Origin: Longimicrobiaceae bacterium
GTDB taxonomy: Bacteria; Gemmatimonadota; Gemmatimonadetes; Longimicrobiales; Longimicrobiaceae
Direction of reading: 5' to 3'
Assembly (NCBI GenBank): GCA_030146875.1
Contig: JASLAX010000158.1
Location: 49,793 to 113,792 of the forward strand
DNA length: 64,000 nt
The notes beneath the pieces are model-generated. The model did not search any database. It had not been told where the DNA came from and saw nothing but the letters and a program-made list of their open reading frames with translations. A program made the position numbers and the translations under genes. This document shows, in pieces, positions 13,549 to 21,947 of this stretch (position 1 is the first letter of the stretch; each line of letters starts with the position of its first letter).

Positions 13549-13842
13549 ATGAAGACGACCGACCTGCTGCGCCTTCCCGCGGTCGCCGCCGCCCTGGTGG
13601 CTGCGCTGGCCTGCGGGGAGGGGGACAAGGGGGGGCACGGGGCGGGCGGAGCGGCGGTGCCGGAGGCGGGCGTGGCGGACTCCGGCGCCTTCTCCGAACC
13701 CCAGCCCAACACCATGCCCGCGGCGGACAGCGTCGCGCCCGGCGGCGTCGCCGCTCCGGCGACGGCCGGAGCGCTCCCCGCGGGCGAGGCGGCGGGCCCC
13801 GGGACTACGGACACGACGCCCCCGACCGCCCACACGCCGTAG
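13549..13842 (+). CDS. Small putative lipoprotein, Ala/Pro/Gly-rich
   Basis: The 97-residue product starts with a short positively charged signal peptide and a hydrophobic core ending ALACGEGD, a plausible lipobox with Cys22. The mature part is low-complexity and acidic and is probably an unstructured envelope-attached peptide. GGAGGGG ahead of the ATG supports the start. No family is recognised. The small lipoproteins at 16754, 17576, 18162 and 57243 share this style but not clear sequence similarity. Confidence 0.55.
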   Translation: MKTTDLLRLPAVAAALVAALACGEGDKGGHGAGGAAVPEAGVADSGAFSEPQPNTMPAADSVAPGGVAAPATAGALPAGEAAGPGTTDTTPPTAHTP

Positions 13843-13912
13843 GGCCGCTCCACCGGAGGGCCCGGCCGCGCGCGAGGCTCTCCGCCCCCCACCTCTATCG
13901 CACCCGCGTACC

Positions 13913-14902
13913 ATGCGCACCGCACCCGCCGCCGCGCTGCTCGTCCTGCTCGCCGCCCCCCTCGCCGCCCCCGCCCAGGGCAAGGGCGACGATCCCGTCT
14001 TCCGCACCACGTACTTCGAGGTGACGCTGCCGAAGGGCTGGCCACGCCTGGTGGAGCAGGAGGTCCCGCAGGCCGGCCTGCCCACGCGGGCGTACGTGTC
14101 GGCGGCGCCGAGGGCCGTGCTCGCCGTGATGCAGATGACGCTGCCGCCGCTCCCGGCCGACACCGCGCTGGAGGCGCAGCGTCATGCGTTCCGGAGCATC
14201 CGCGGGGACATCCTGGGCCTGGGCGGGTTCTCCGCCGCGGGGGAGCCGCAGGAGATCCTGCGCCCCGACCGGCTCACGTACCGCATGCGCGGAACGGCCC
14301 GGGCGCCGGACGGCACCGAGGTGCCGAGCGTGCTGGACGTCTCGCTCTCCCGCCGCGGGGCCAGGCACGTCTGGATGGTCTTCCAGGTGGTTCCGGCGGT
14401 GGGGACGAGGGAGCCGACTGCGGAGGGGCTGTCGTTCATGGACTCCTTCCGGCTGCGCCCGGACGCGCCGCCCCCGTTCCCGCCGGACGGTACGGACGTG
14501 TTCCGCTGGATCGAGGGCCGCTGGGAGTGGACCGCGTCGGCCGGCCCCGCGCCGCCGCCGTTCCGCCTGCGCGCGGCGGCGGACCGCAGGACCATCCGCC
14601 TGGACTACGACGCCGGACCCGAGAAGGGCGACACCGCGACCACGCACGTCTACGAGGTGCTGGGACACGGCCCGAACCACGTCCGCGGGCGCATCGTGGG
14701 AGAGACGCGCAGGGACGCCGCGGGCGCCCCGGTGGTCTGGGACTTTCTGCGCCTGTCGAAGGACCTGTTCTGCTGGCGGCGGGTGGACCTGCCGTACGAC
14801 TGCACCCGCGCGATCCGGCGCGTGGGCTCGGCCCCGGTCGAGCCCGCGCGGCCCAAGCCCTCGCCGCCGTCCGCCCCCCCACGATCAGAGACGCGGCGGT
14901 GA
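13913..14902 (+). CDS. Secreted hypothetical protein
   Basis: The 329-residue product has an N-terminal signal peptide (AALLVLLAAPLAAPAQG) with a likely cleavage after APAQ. The exported part is beta-rich, starting FRTTYFEVTLPKGWPRLVEQ, and has a second half from about residue 190 (IEGRWEWTAS). Two Cys near residues 281 and 290 could form a disulfide. No family is recognised. A frameshifted relative of its 5' end lies immediately downstream at 15014-15317. Confidence 0.65.
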   Translation: MRTAPAAALLVLLAAPLAAPAQGKGDDPVFRTTYFEVTLPKGWPRLVEQEVPQAGLPTRAYVSAAPRAVLAVMQMTLPPLPADTALEAQRHAFRSIRGDILGLGGFSAAGEPQEILRPDRLTYRMRGTARAPDGTEVPSVLDVSLSRRGARHVWMVFQVVPAVGTREPTAEGLSFMDSFRLRPDAPPPFPPDGTDVFRWIEGRWEWTASAGPAPPPFRLRAAADRRTIRLDYDAGPEKGDTATTHVYEVLGHGPNHVRGRIVGETRRDAAGAPVVWDFLRLSKDLFCWRRVDLPYDCTRAIRRVGSAPVEPARPKPSPPSAPPRSETRR

Positions 14903-15013
14903 GGCGCCGCCCGCTCGCCGTGGGGCGCGCTCGGAGGGGCCGCCGTGGAACTCGACAGGGGCGATACGCCGCCGCCCCCGCGGCCGCGTCCCCCGTCACC
15001 TCTGCCACGCACC

Positions 15014-15317
15014 GTGCGCATCGTCGCCGCCGCCCTGCTCCTGCTCGCCACGCCCCTGGCCGCCCCAGCGCAGGGAGAGGCGGGGGCACGGCTTTCCGCA
15101 CCCCGCGGTTCGACGGGGCGCCCTGCAGGCGGCGGAGCTGGAGGGGGACCCGGAGTGGACGGTGGAGGCGCGCCGGTGGGTGTGGGAGCGGCTGCGCGGC
15201 TACCCTTCCCTGCGGGAGCGGCGGGAAGCGCTCGGCTCCGGTTCCCGGAAGCGGCCCCGCGCTGCGAGACGAGAGGGCGGCCGCCCCGGCCCTCGTCCTC
15301 CGAGGCCACGTTCCTGA
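15014..15317 (+). pseudogene. Frameshifted remnant related to the 13913 gene
   Basis: A signal-peptide-like segment (VRIVAAALLLLATPLAAP) matches the start of the 13913 product at both base and residue level. It shifts frame at a G run near 15085 into TAFRTPRFDGA, which parallels VFRTTYFEV. It shifts again into GDPEWTVEARRWVWERLRGY before running into low-complexity sequence. At least two frameshifts are needed to read it through, so it is called a decayed copy or relative. The rest of the 14903-15332 gap shows no other gene. Confidence 0.45.
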
Positions 15318-15332
15318 CGGGAGGAGATGCGG

Positions 15333-15800
15333 ATGACGGACGAGGCGGAGGCCGGCCGCTCGCCGGTGCGGGAGGTGTTCGCGTACCTCTGCGTGCGCGG
15401 CGCGGCGCACGCGATCGGGTTCTACACGGACGTGTTCGGCGCGCGGGAGACGTTCCGCCTGGACGACGCGGCGGGCCGGGTGTCGCACGCGGAGCTGGCG
15501 CTGGGGCCGGCCACGCTGATGCTGGCCGACGAGCACCCCGAGCACGGCATCCTGCGCCCGCTCGCGTTCGGCGGCAGCGGCACGACCATCCACCTGCACG
15601 TGGACGGCCTCGACGCCATGGCCCGGCGAGCGGAGGAGGCCGGCGGCGCCATCCTCCTTCCCCCGACCGACCAGCCGCACGGCGAGCGCCAGTGCCGCCT
15701 GCGCGACCCGTTCGGGCACCTCTGGCTCCTGGGCGAGCGGACGGAGGCGCCGACGGACGACGAGATCCGCGCGCGCGTGCGGGCGGCGGGCGCGGAGTAG
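15333..15800 (+). CDS. VOC-family (glyoxalase/bleomycin-resistance fold) protein
   Basis: The 155-residue protein has the paired beta-alpha-beta-beta-beta modules of the vicinal oxygen chelate fold. Module one contains AYLCVRGAAHAIGFYTDVFGA. Module two ends in RDPFGHLWLLGER, the classic DPFGHxW signature. Such PhnB-like proteins bind small molecules or metals; no substrate can be assigned. The second ATG (15333) is chosen because GGGAGGAG sits at correct spacing for it and too close to the first ATG (15327). Confidence 0.85.
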   Translation: MTDEAEAGRSPVREVFAYLCVRGAAHAIGFYTDVFGARETFRLDDAAGRVSHAELALGPATLMLADEHPEHGILRPLAFGGSGTTIHLHVDGLDAMARRAEEAGGAILLPPTDQPHGERQCRLRDPFGHLWLLGERTEAPTDDEIRARVRAAGAE

Positions 15801-15866
15801 CCGCGCGCGCCCTCCGGCCGTACACTGTCGGTACCGCTCTTTCCGCCTCCCCCACCGACTCCGCCG

Positions 15867-16682
15867 ATGCCGCACGCCGCCTTCCGTGACAACGTCGTGG
15901 TCCTGACCGGCGCCTCCAGCGGGATCGGGGAGGAGATGGCGCTGCAGCTCGCGGGCGACGGGGCCAGGCTCGTGCTGGCGGCGCGCGACGCCGCGGCGCT
16001 GGAGGAGGTGGCGGCGGAGGTGCGGCGCCGCGGGGGAGAGGCGGCCGTGGTCCCCACCGACGTGGCGGACGAGGCGCAGTGCCGGAGGCTGGCCGAGCGC
16101 GCGGTGGAGGCGTTCGGGCGCATCGACACGCTGGTGAACAACGCCGGCATCGGCATGTGGGCGCGCTTCGACCAGGTGACCGACCTCTCCATCTTCGAGC
16201 GCACCATGCGGGTGAACTACCTGGGCAGCGTGTGGTGCACGGCGTACGCGCTGCCCCACCTGAAGCGCTCGCGCGGGCGCATCGTGGGCATCTCGTCGCT
16301 CACGGGAAAGACGGGGGTGCCCACCCGCAGCGGCTACGCGGCCAGCAAGCACGCCATGACGGGGTTCTTCGACTCCATCCGCATCGAGCTGGCGGACGAC
16401 GGCGTGACCGTCACCACGATCCACCCGGGCTTCGTCCGCACCCCCATCCGCGCGCGTGCGCTCGGCGGCGACGGCGCGGCCCTCGGCGAAGGGAACTCGC
16501 CCGTGCGCGAGAAGGAGGTGATGTCGGTGGAGGAGTGCGCCCGCATCACCCTGGCCGCCGCCGCGGCGCGCAAGCGCGAGGTGGTGATGACGCCCCGCGC
16601 CAAGCTGGGGATGTGGCTCAAGCTGATCTCGCCCGCGGCGGTGGACCGCATCGCCAGGCGCGCGATCGAGGAGGGGAAGTAG
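15867..16682 (+). CDS. Short-chain dehydrogenase/reductase
   Basis: The 271-residue Rossmann-fold oxidoreductase has the cofactor loop TGASSGIG (about residues 15-22), NNAG (about 91-94), the catalytic Ser (GISSLTG) and Tyr/Lys in SGYAASKHAMTG. Arg or Asp residues after the second strand (LAARDAAALEE) are compatible with NADP(H). The C-terminal KLGMWLKLISPAAVDRI tail is typical of SDRs loosely associated with membranes. Substrate is unknown. A TACACT hexamer at about 15822 may be its -10 element. Confidence 0.88.
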   Translation: MPHAAFRDNVVVLTGASSGIGEEMALQLAGDGARLVLAARDAAALEEVAAEVRRRGGEAAVVPTDVADEAQCRRLAERAVEAFGRIDTLVNNAGIGMWARFDQVTDLSIFERTMRVNYLGSVWCTAYALPHLKRSRGRIVGISSLTGKTGVPTRSGYAASKHAMTGFFDSIRIELADDGVTVTTIHPGFVRTPIRARALGGDGAALGEGNSPVREKEVMSVEECARITLAAAAARKREVVMTPRAKLGMWLKLISPAAVDRIARRAIEEGK

Positions 16683-16753
16683 CGCGGCGCTGGGGCGCCC
16701 TCGTTCTCCCTCCGGACCCGACCGACGACTTCCTCCTCCTCCCACGGACCCCG

Positions 16754-17497
16754 ATGACCCGCCGCCTCTCGCCGCTCCTGGCCGTTCTCGCGCTCCTCGC
16801 CTGCGGCGGGGGCGACCGTCCCGCCGCGGACGCGTCCGCCGACTCCACCGCGTCTCCGGCGCCTCCGTCGGCTTCCGCGGACAGCGCGGCTCCCGCTGTG
16901 GCGGCGGCGGAGGCGGGCGGTCCGACGATCCCGTTCCGGGTGCGCCCGGGGCTGGACCTGCGCCTCGCCCTCGTCCCAGGGGCGGGGGGCGCCATCCGGG
17001 AGGTGCGCGTGCTGCCCGCGGGCGGCGGCGCGCCCATCCAGACGCTGGGGGTGGAGGACGACGAGACGGAGGGCGCCGAGCCGCCGGGCGGGCGCATCTC
17101 CGACGCCGACCTGGACGGCGACGGGCACGCGGACCTGGGCGTGGTGGTGTCGTTCGGGATGGCGAACTCGTGGCTGCGCTACTGGCGGTGGGACCCGGCC
17201 GCGGGGCGGTTCGTGGCGCTGGGGCGCTACCCCTGGCTCACGCGCGACGCGGCCCGGAACACCGTGACGACGCACGAGCGCGGCGGGTCCGCCGGCCTCC
17301 TCTGGACGGCGGAGTCGTACCGCTGGCGCGACGGGCGGCTGGAGCTGGCGCGGCGCGAGGAGCAGGCGTTCGGCGACGGGGCGCGGGGGTACGTGCGCAC
17401 GGCGTGGGAGCCGCGCGGCGGCAGGCTGCAGGTGGTGGCGGCGGACACCTTCCCGGAGGGGAAGGCGGGCGCCGAGGCGAGCTGGGAGAACCAGTAG
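16754..17497 (+). CDS. Lipoprotein with a calcium-loop-like DxDxDG motif
   Basis: The 247-residue product has a lipoprotein signal (LLAVLALLACGGGD, Cys17), a Ser/Ala-rich linker and a beta-rich domain. A DADLDGDGHADLGVV motif near residue 117 matches VCBS/FG-GAP or dockerin-type calcium loops. It is therefore probably an outer-membrane or periplasmic protein with a propeller-like fold. It faces the convergent lipoprotein gene at 17576, with a shared inverted-repeat terminator between them. Confidence 0.65.
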   Translation: MTRRLSPLLAVLALLACGGGDRPAADASADSTASPAPPSASADSAAPAVAAAEAGGPTIPFRVRPGLDLRLALVPGAGGAIREVRVLPAGGGAPIQTLGVEDDETEGAEPPGGRISDADLDGDGHADLGVVVSFGMANSWLRYWRWDPAAGRFVALGRYPWLTRDAARNTVTTHERGGSAGLLWTAESYRWRDGRLELARREEQAFGDGARGYVRTAWEPRGGRLQVVAADTFPEGKAGAEASWENQ

Positions 17498-17517
17498 CGG
17501 GGGGGGCCGGGACGAGG

Positions 17518-17554
17518 AGAGGGCCGGCGCCCCGCAGGGAGGCGCCGGCCCTCT
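17518..17554. terminator. Bidirectional terminator between convergent genes
   Basis: A perfect 14-bp inverted repeat (AGAGGGCCGGCGCC / GGCGCCGGCCCTCT) with a 9-base loop lies 20 bp after the stop of the 16754 gene and 21 bp after the stop of the 17576 gene. There is no long T-run on either side, only CTTCT after the right arm. The symmetry suits termination from both directions. Confidence 0.8.
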
Positions 17555-17575
17555 TCTACGTGCCCGCCGGGCGGG

Positions 17576-18007
17576 TCACTGCCGGCGGACGGTGCTGACG
17601 ATGATGGTGCCCGCCAGCGCCTGGTTGCCGGCGTGGCGCTGGGTGGCGTCGAACTTGTCCTTGAACTCCAGCCCGGTGATCGCGTCCACGGGGATCTCGC
17701 TCAGGGCGAAGGTGGAGCCCACGTCGGTGCCGTCCACCTCCACCCGCACGGAGCTGCGGGTGTTGCTGCCGATCAGCACGGTGCGGTACCACCGCGGGCG
17801 CAGCGCGCGGATGAGCTCGTAGGCGTTCAGCACGCCCTGGGTGGCGCGGATCTCCTCCATGGAGATGCGGTTCGGGTCGCGGCGGACGCCGCGGAGGGCC
17901 TCGGCCGGGGGGGCGTCGCGCGACGGCAGCGACGGGGTGCCCTTGGGGCCGGACGCGCAGGCGGCGCAGGCCAGCAGGAGGGCGGCGGCGGTCAGGGTGC
18001 GTGCCAC
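17576..18007 (-). CDS. Small lipoprotein, plug-domain-like
   Basis: The 143-residue product begins with a signal peptide and an ACAAC lipobox region near Cys14-17. The mature domain (about 45-140) contains ISMEEIRATQGVLNAYELIR and IPVDAITGLEFKDKFDATQR, which resemble the plug-type alpha-beta segments of TonB-dependent proteins. It ends in GTIIVSTVRRQ, reminiscent of the final strand of a plug domain. It starts at GTG 18007. It probably sits at the outer membrane; a partner is not visible nearby. Confidence 0.6.
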   Translation of the reverse strand: MARTLTAAALLLACAACASGPKGTPSLPSRDAPPAEALRGVRRDPNRISMEEIRATQGVLNAYELIRALRPRWYRTVLIGSNTRSSVRVEVDGTDVGSTFALSEIPVDAITGLEFKDKFDATQRHAGNQALAGTIIVSTVRRQ

Positions 18008-18161
18008 GGCCGGGTGGGGTGCGGGAGAGGGGGCGACGGCCGCGGCGTGCGGCGCGTCTCTTCGGAATGTGCAACGCGGACGTCGTTTGCGGAAGCTCCC
18101 CCTCTGCCGGCGTGCCGCGGGTGGCGGCGGACGCCCTTCGCGGCGGCGGCGCCGGTGGAGC

Positions 18162-18614
18162 CTACGGCGCGCGGTAGACCTCGGCCTCCATCGCGTCGCA
18201 CTCCAGCCCCACGGTGCGCTCCAGCCCGCGCCCGGTGGGCTCGAAGCGCAGGACGAGCTCCTCCGTCTCGCCCGGACGGTGGCTCCACCGCGCGGTGGCG
18301 GTGAGCTCCACCACCCCCCGGTCGAACGACGACGCCCAGGTGCCGACGGCGGCGTAGTCGACGGTCGCCCCCGTGTCGGTGCGGCGGTAGCGCAGCACGT
18401 GCTCGGCGGTGGCGTTCTCGTTCAGCGTCAGGTGGCCGCCCAGGAGCAGCATGCCGCCGCACGGAGGCGGGGCGGGGAGCCCGCGCCCGCTCACCGACGC
18501 CAGCGCCCACGTCCCGGCGCGTACGCCGACGGGCTCCGGCATCACGGTGGCGGTGGAGCGGCAGGCGGAGCCGGTCAGCAGGACGGCGGCGAGGAGCGGG
18601 AGGAGCGGACGCAT
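18162..18614 (-). CDS. Small beta-rich lipoprotein
   Basis: The 150-residue product has a lipoprotein signal (LLAAVLLTGSAC). The mature part is an all-beta domain with repeated strands (TWALASVSGRGLP, GHLTLNENATAEHVLRYR, GTWASSFDRGVVELTA), a layout like small lipocalin- or META-type domains. Three further Cys residues could form disulfides. No family is assigned. It is divergent from the nitronate monooxygenase gene, with 162 bp between them. Confidence 0.6.
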   Translation of the reverse strand: MRPLLPLLAAVLLTGSACRSTATVMPEPVGVRAGTWALASVSGRGLPAPPPCGGMLLLGGHLTLNENATAEHVLRYRRTDTGATVDYAAVGTWASSFDRGVVELTATARWSHRPGETEELVLRFEPTGRGLERTVGLECDAMEAEVYRAP

Positions 18615-18776
18615 GGTCGGATCGGTCGTGGGCGGATGCGCGCGGGCCGGGAGAGAAACGCGCGGACCGCTCCGGGCGTGACGGGCGGCTTTGCGGCGCG
18701 ACCCGCTCGCCGTACCTTGTGGGCGACCCTCCGGCCCCGCGCCGGGCGCCATCCCCCCCCGGCCGACACGCCCCGC

Positions 18777-19793
18777 ATGCCCGCACTGGAGACCGCCCTC
18801 ACCCGCCACGCCGGGATCGAGGTCCCGCTGATCTGCGGGGCCATGTACCCGTGCAGCAACCCGGAGCTGGTCGCGGCCGTCTCGGAGGCGGGCGGCATCG
18901 GCATCGTGCAGCCCATCTCGCTCACCTACGTGCACGGCCACGAGTTCCGGGCGGGGATGCGCCTGATCCGCTCCCTCACCCGCAAGCCGGTGGGGATGAA
19001 CGTCATCCTGGAGACCTCCTCCAGGATGTACCTGGACCGCATGCGGCGCTACGTGGACGAGTCGCTGGAGGAGGGGGTGCGCTTCTTCGTCTCCTCGCTG
19101 GGCAACCCGCGCTGGCTCTGCGACGTGGTGCACGCCTCCGGCGGCGTGGTCTACCACGACATCGTGGAGCGGAAGTGGGGGCTGAAGGCGCTGGAGGGCG
19201 GGGTGGACGGCCTGATCGCCGTGAACGACCGCGCGGGCGGCCACGCCGGGCACCTGGGCGCCGAGCGGCTGCGCGACGACCTGGGCGACCTGGGGGTGCC
19301 GCTGGTGCTGGCGGGCGGGGTGGGCGACGAGGCCGGCTTCGTCCGCGCGCTGGAGCTGGGGTACGACGGCGTGCAGCTCGGCACGCGCTTCATCGCCACC
19401 ACGGAGTGCAAGGCGCCCGAGGCGTACAAGCGCGCCCTGATCGAGTCGGGCCCGGAGGACATCGTGCTGACGGAGCGCGTGACCGGGGTGGCCCTGGCCG
19501 TCATCAACACGCCGCACGTGCAGCGCGTGGGGCTCAAGGCCGGCCCCGTCGCGCGGTGGATGCTGAAGGGGCGCAAGACCAAGCACTGGATGCGGACCAT
19601 CTACGCCCTGCGCTCGCTGGTGAACCTGAAGCGCGGCATCCGCGCCGGCGACGACGCCAAGCTCTCCAGCGCCGACTACTGGCAGGCGGGGAAGAGCGTG
19701 GAGGGGATCACCGCCACCGAGCCCGCCGGCGAGATCGTGCGGCGGTACGCCGCGGCGGCCGAGGCGGCCGGGATCGGGGCGACCCCGGCCTGA
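18777..19793 (+). CDS. Nitronate monooxygenase (2-nitropropane dioxygenase family)
   Basis: The 338-residue flavoprotein is a TIM barrel with the family's FMN-binding segments PLICGAMYPCSNPELVAA, NDRAGGHAGH (about residues 148-157) and LVLAGGVGDEAGF followed by GVQLGTRF. Enzymes of this family oxidise alkyl nitronates or act as FMN-dependent reductases such as FabK relatives; which applies here is unclear. A -35/-10 pair, TTTGCG and TACCTT with a 17-bp spacer, lies about 70 bp ahead. Confidence 0.85.
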   Translation: MPALETALTRHAGIEVPLICGAMYPCSNPELVAAVSEAGGIGIVQPISLTYVHGHEFRAGMRLIRSLTRKPVGMNVILETSSRMYLDRMRRYVDESLEEGVRFFVSSLGNPRWLCDVVHASGGVVYHDIVERKWGLKALEGGVDGLIAVNDRAGGHAGHLGAERLRDDLGDLGVPLVLAGGVGDEAGFVRALELGYDGVQLGTRFIATTECKAPEAYKRALIESGPEDIVLTERVTGVALAVINTPHVQRVGLKAGPVARWMLKGRKTKHWMRTIYALRSLVNLKRGIRAGDDAKLSSADYWQAGKSVEGITATEPAGEIVRRYAAAAEAAGIGATPA

Positions 19794-19899
19794 CGCGCTG
19801 ACGCCGGCGTCGACGACATCGACCTCGCGGACGTCGGGGACGGGCGAGGTGGAGGGGAGGCGGAGGGGAGGCGGCAGACGAGGGCGATCACGTCCGCCG

Positions 19900-20110
19900 C
19901 ACCGCCTGCGAATGAATTCGCGGCTGAGAGAAGCACGAAGTCCGCCTTCGCGGACTAGCCTGGGCGCGGTGTCTCCGCCCCCCGTCCGCGAGACAGCCGT
20001 CCGCGGTGCCGCGGCGCGGTGGGGGCCGCCGCCAGCCAGCGAATGAAGAATTCGCCGTCTGGGACTACGGGAAAGTCCCCGGTGCGGACTCGCATCCGCC
20101 GGAGCCGCGA
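19900..20110. repeat. Hairpin-type dispersed intergenic repeat (REP-like), copy 1
   Basis: This noncoding stretch contains the hairpin AGTCCGC-CTTC-GCGGACT (19939-19956) and the 17-mer GCATCCGCCGGAGCCGC (20092-20108). Both recur in the 38.4-kb gap. Two related blocks with GCGAATGAA and GAATTCGC flank the hairpin. No gene is visible between 19794 and 20227. It behaves like a REP/BIME-type element; mobility is not demonstrated. Confidence 0.6.
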
Positions 20111-20171
20111 CGAGGCCCGGCGGTCCCGAGCACCCCCCCCTCGTGGGGAGGGGCAGGCGGGGCGACGAAGA

Positions 20172-20209
20172 AGAGCGGGGCGGGACCGGCATCGGTTCCG
20201 CCCCGCTCT
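20172..20209 (-). terminator. Terminator hairpin after the 20228 gene
   Basis: A perfect 12-bp inverted repeat AGAGCGGGGCGG / CCGCCCCGCTCT encloses a 14-base loop that can add a small inner stem (GACCG/CGGTT). It lies 18 bp past the stop of the minus-strand gene at 20228. Confidence 0.7.
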
Positions 20210-20227
20210 CGTGTGGTGCGACGTCGG

Positions 20228-20749
20228 TCAGGCGCGGGGCTTCCTGGGCTTGGGGGCCCAGTCGGGCTTGCCGCCGCCGCTGCCGCCGGGGCGCCCGCCC
20301 GGCTTGCGGGTGGGACGGCTCTCGCCGCCGCCCTCTTCGGCGCGGGGGCCGCGCTTGGGGCCGCCCGGTCCGCGCTTGGGGCCGCTGGGTCCGCCCGGGC
20401 CGCGCTTGGGCCCGCCGGGGCCGGAGCGCGAGGGGGCGCGATCGCCGCCGGGCCCGGAGCGCGGGGGCGGGCGGTCGCCGGACGGGGCGGGGCGCCGCGG
20501 GCGCGGCACGTACTCGTCCAGCTCGTCGGCGCCCGCTCCGCCGCCCTCCATCGTCTCGGCGATGCGCTGCAGGTCGCGCACGCGCGTCATCAGCGCGCGG
20601 GCCTGCTCCTCCAGCGCGTCGGCCACCTCGAGCAGGCGGGCGGCGGCGTTGGAGCCGCGCGGGCGCGAGCGCGGCCGGGGCTCTTCATCCCGGTCGCGGC
20701 GGGGACCCTCGCGGTCGGGGCGGGGGCGGGGCTTCCGGAAATCGGCCAT
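20228..20749 (-). CDS. Disordered Gly/Pro/Arg-rich protein with a helical segment
   Basis: The 173-residue product is strongly biased to Arg, Pro and Gly. Residues about 34-68 form a predicted amphipathic helix or coiled coil (AARLLEVADALEEQARALM). The C-terminal half contains repeated GPGGPKRGP and RSGPGGD units. Such RG/PG-rich tails often bind RNA or DNA non-specifically, but no function is established here. The start ATG at 20749 and the terminator downstream support a real gene. Confidence 0.6.
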   Translation of the reverse strand: MADFRKPRPRPDREGPRRDRDEEPRPRSRPRGSNAAARLLEVADALEEQARALMTRVRDLQRIAETMEGGGAGADELDEYVPRPRRPAPSGDRPPPRSGPGGDRAPSRSGPGGPKRGPGGPSGPKRGPGGPKRGPRAEEGGGESRPTRKPGGRPGGSGGGKPDWAPKPRKPRA

Positions 20750-20865
20750 GGGTTCTCCGACGGGTCGGGTGATGGTGTGGCTCGCCCGCGGCGCGCGCCG
20801 CGGGCGGGTGCTGCGCTGGCCCTCGGGCCGTTCGGGGCGCGCAGGATCGGGGCCGCCCGGGGGCG

Positions 20866-21357
20866 TCAGCCCCCGCGCGCGGCGCGCAGCAGGACGGCGA
20901 CCTGGCCGCCGTGGTAGGCGTGGTGCTGCGCCAGCCCGTGCAGCATCACCCCGAACGGCACGCCGGAGCCCAGCGGGGCGTCGCGCTCGGCGCCGCCCAC
21001 GCGCTCGTCCAGCCGCTCCTCGGGGAGCGCGGCCACGGCGGCGTCCAGCGCCGCGCCCGCGCGCTCCAGCTCGGCGCGGATCTCCGTCCACCGCGCCTCG
21101 TCCACCTCGCCCGCGTCGGGCCAGTCGCCGCGCAGGGGCAGGGAGGCGGCGCTCCCGTCGAGGCGGCGCGTCACCTCCTCCGTCCAGGCCAGCGCGTGCA
21201 GCGCGATCTCGGCGACGGTGTGGGCGCCGGGGACGGGGCGCGCGGCGGCCTCCTGCGCGGTCGCGTCGCGCAGCGCCTCCATGAGCGCGGGGCCGTGCCA
21301 CGCCTGCCCGTGCAGCGCGCGCCGAAGCTCGCCGCGAAGCACGCGGATGCGGTCCAT
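20866..21357 (-). CDS. DinB-family four-helix bundle protein
   Basis: The 163-residue protein has the DinB/YfiT pattern: an early helix with HGPALMEAL, the first metal-ligand His in IALHALAWTEEVTRRL (about residue 53), and the C-terminal HGLAQHHAYHGGQ motif giving the other His ligands. Members bind a divalent metal; some are thiol transferases, many are uncharacterised. Starts at ATG 21357. It is 116 bp from the 20749 start, on the same strand. Confidence 0.8.
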   Translation of the reverse strand: MDRIRVLRGELRRALHGQAWHGPALMEALRDATAQEAAARPVPGAHTVAEIALHALAWTEEVTRRLDGSAASLPLRGDWPDAGEVDEARWTEIRAELERAGAALDAAVAALPEERLDERVGGAERDAPLGSGVPFGVMLHGLAQHHAYHGGQVAVLLRAARGG

Positions 21358-21446
21358 GCAGGGTCCGGGGATCGAGTCGGGTCGGCGGGGCCGGAGCGGA
21401 CGGGCGAAGGATGGCCCCCGCGGGGGCTCCCGGCAAGGGCCGGCCC

Positions 21447-21947
21447 CTACGGCAGCGGCAGGCGCAGCTCCACCTCCGCCGGGATCACGCGCTCCCCCCG
21501 CGGCACGAACCGCAGCGTCACGCGCGCCTCGGCGTGCACCACGTCCGGCCCGTGGGCGGTGCGCGCGTGGGCGCGGACCGTCGCCGGGATGGCGGTCCCC
21601 GCCGGGGGCGGGTACCCGGAGAGCCAGTGCACCGTCTCCGCGAAGGTGCCGTCCGGGCGGATGACGATCCCCGGCGAGTTGCAGGGGCACGCGGGCCCCT
21701 CGGGCAGCACGATGCCGCCCAGGATCCACCCCGTCACCGGCTTGCCGTCGCGTCCCACCACACGGCCGGATACGGAGGCGCAGGCGCTCGCCCCGAACTC
21801 CCCGGCGGGGTTGCGGCAGACGCCGGGCGCGGGCGCCTCCTCTGCGGCCGGCGGCGCCGGGCGCTCCACCCGTGGGTCGCGGGGCGGCAGGGCGGAGGCG
21901 CACCCGGCCAGCGGGAGCGCGGCGAGGACGGCGAGCGGCGCCCTCAC
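21447..21947 (-). CDS. Lipoprotein, hypothetical
   Basis: The 166-residue product has a lipobox PLAGC (Cys17) and a beta-rich mature domain (VSGRVVGRDGKPVTGWILGG) that resembles carboxypeptidase-regulatory-like beta-sandwiches. Several Cys residues (CRNP, ACAS, CPCNS) could form disulfides or bind metal. The GTG start overlaps the stop of the upstream membrane gene (GTGA), so they form one translational unit. The role is unknown; an envelope location is likely. Confidence 0.6.
   Translation of the reverse strand: MRAPLAVLAALPLAGCASALPPRDPRVERPAPPAAEEAPAPGVCRNPAGEFGASACASVSGRVVGRDGKPVTGWILGGIVLPEGPACPCNSPGIVIRPDGTFAETVHWLSGYPPPAGTAIPATVRAHARTAHGPDVVHAEARVTLRFVPRGERVIPAEVELRLPLP

Noticed and set aside
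11458..14163. Long open frames on the minus strand opposite the kinase genes
   Set aside because: They are antisense shadows of very GC-rich genes, with Arg/Ala/Gly/Pro-rich low-complexity translations and no motifs.
17518..17554. Perfect hairpin as an attachment site
   Set aside because: It lies between convergent stop codons, as several similar hairpins here do, so a terminator is the simpler reading.
18676..18720. CTTTGCGGC resembling the CTTTGCGTC core of a GEMM riboswitch on the minus strand
   Set aside because: The neighbouring GGCAAACC and hairpin elements are missing; it is better read as part of a promoter for the nitronate monooxygenase.
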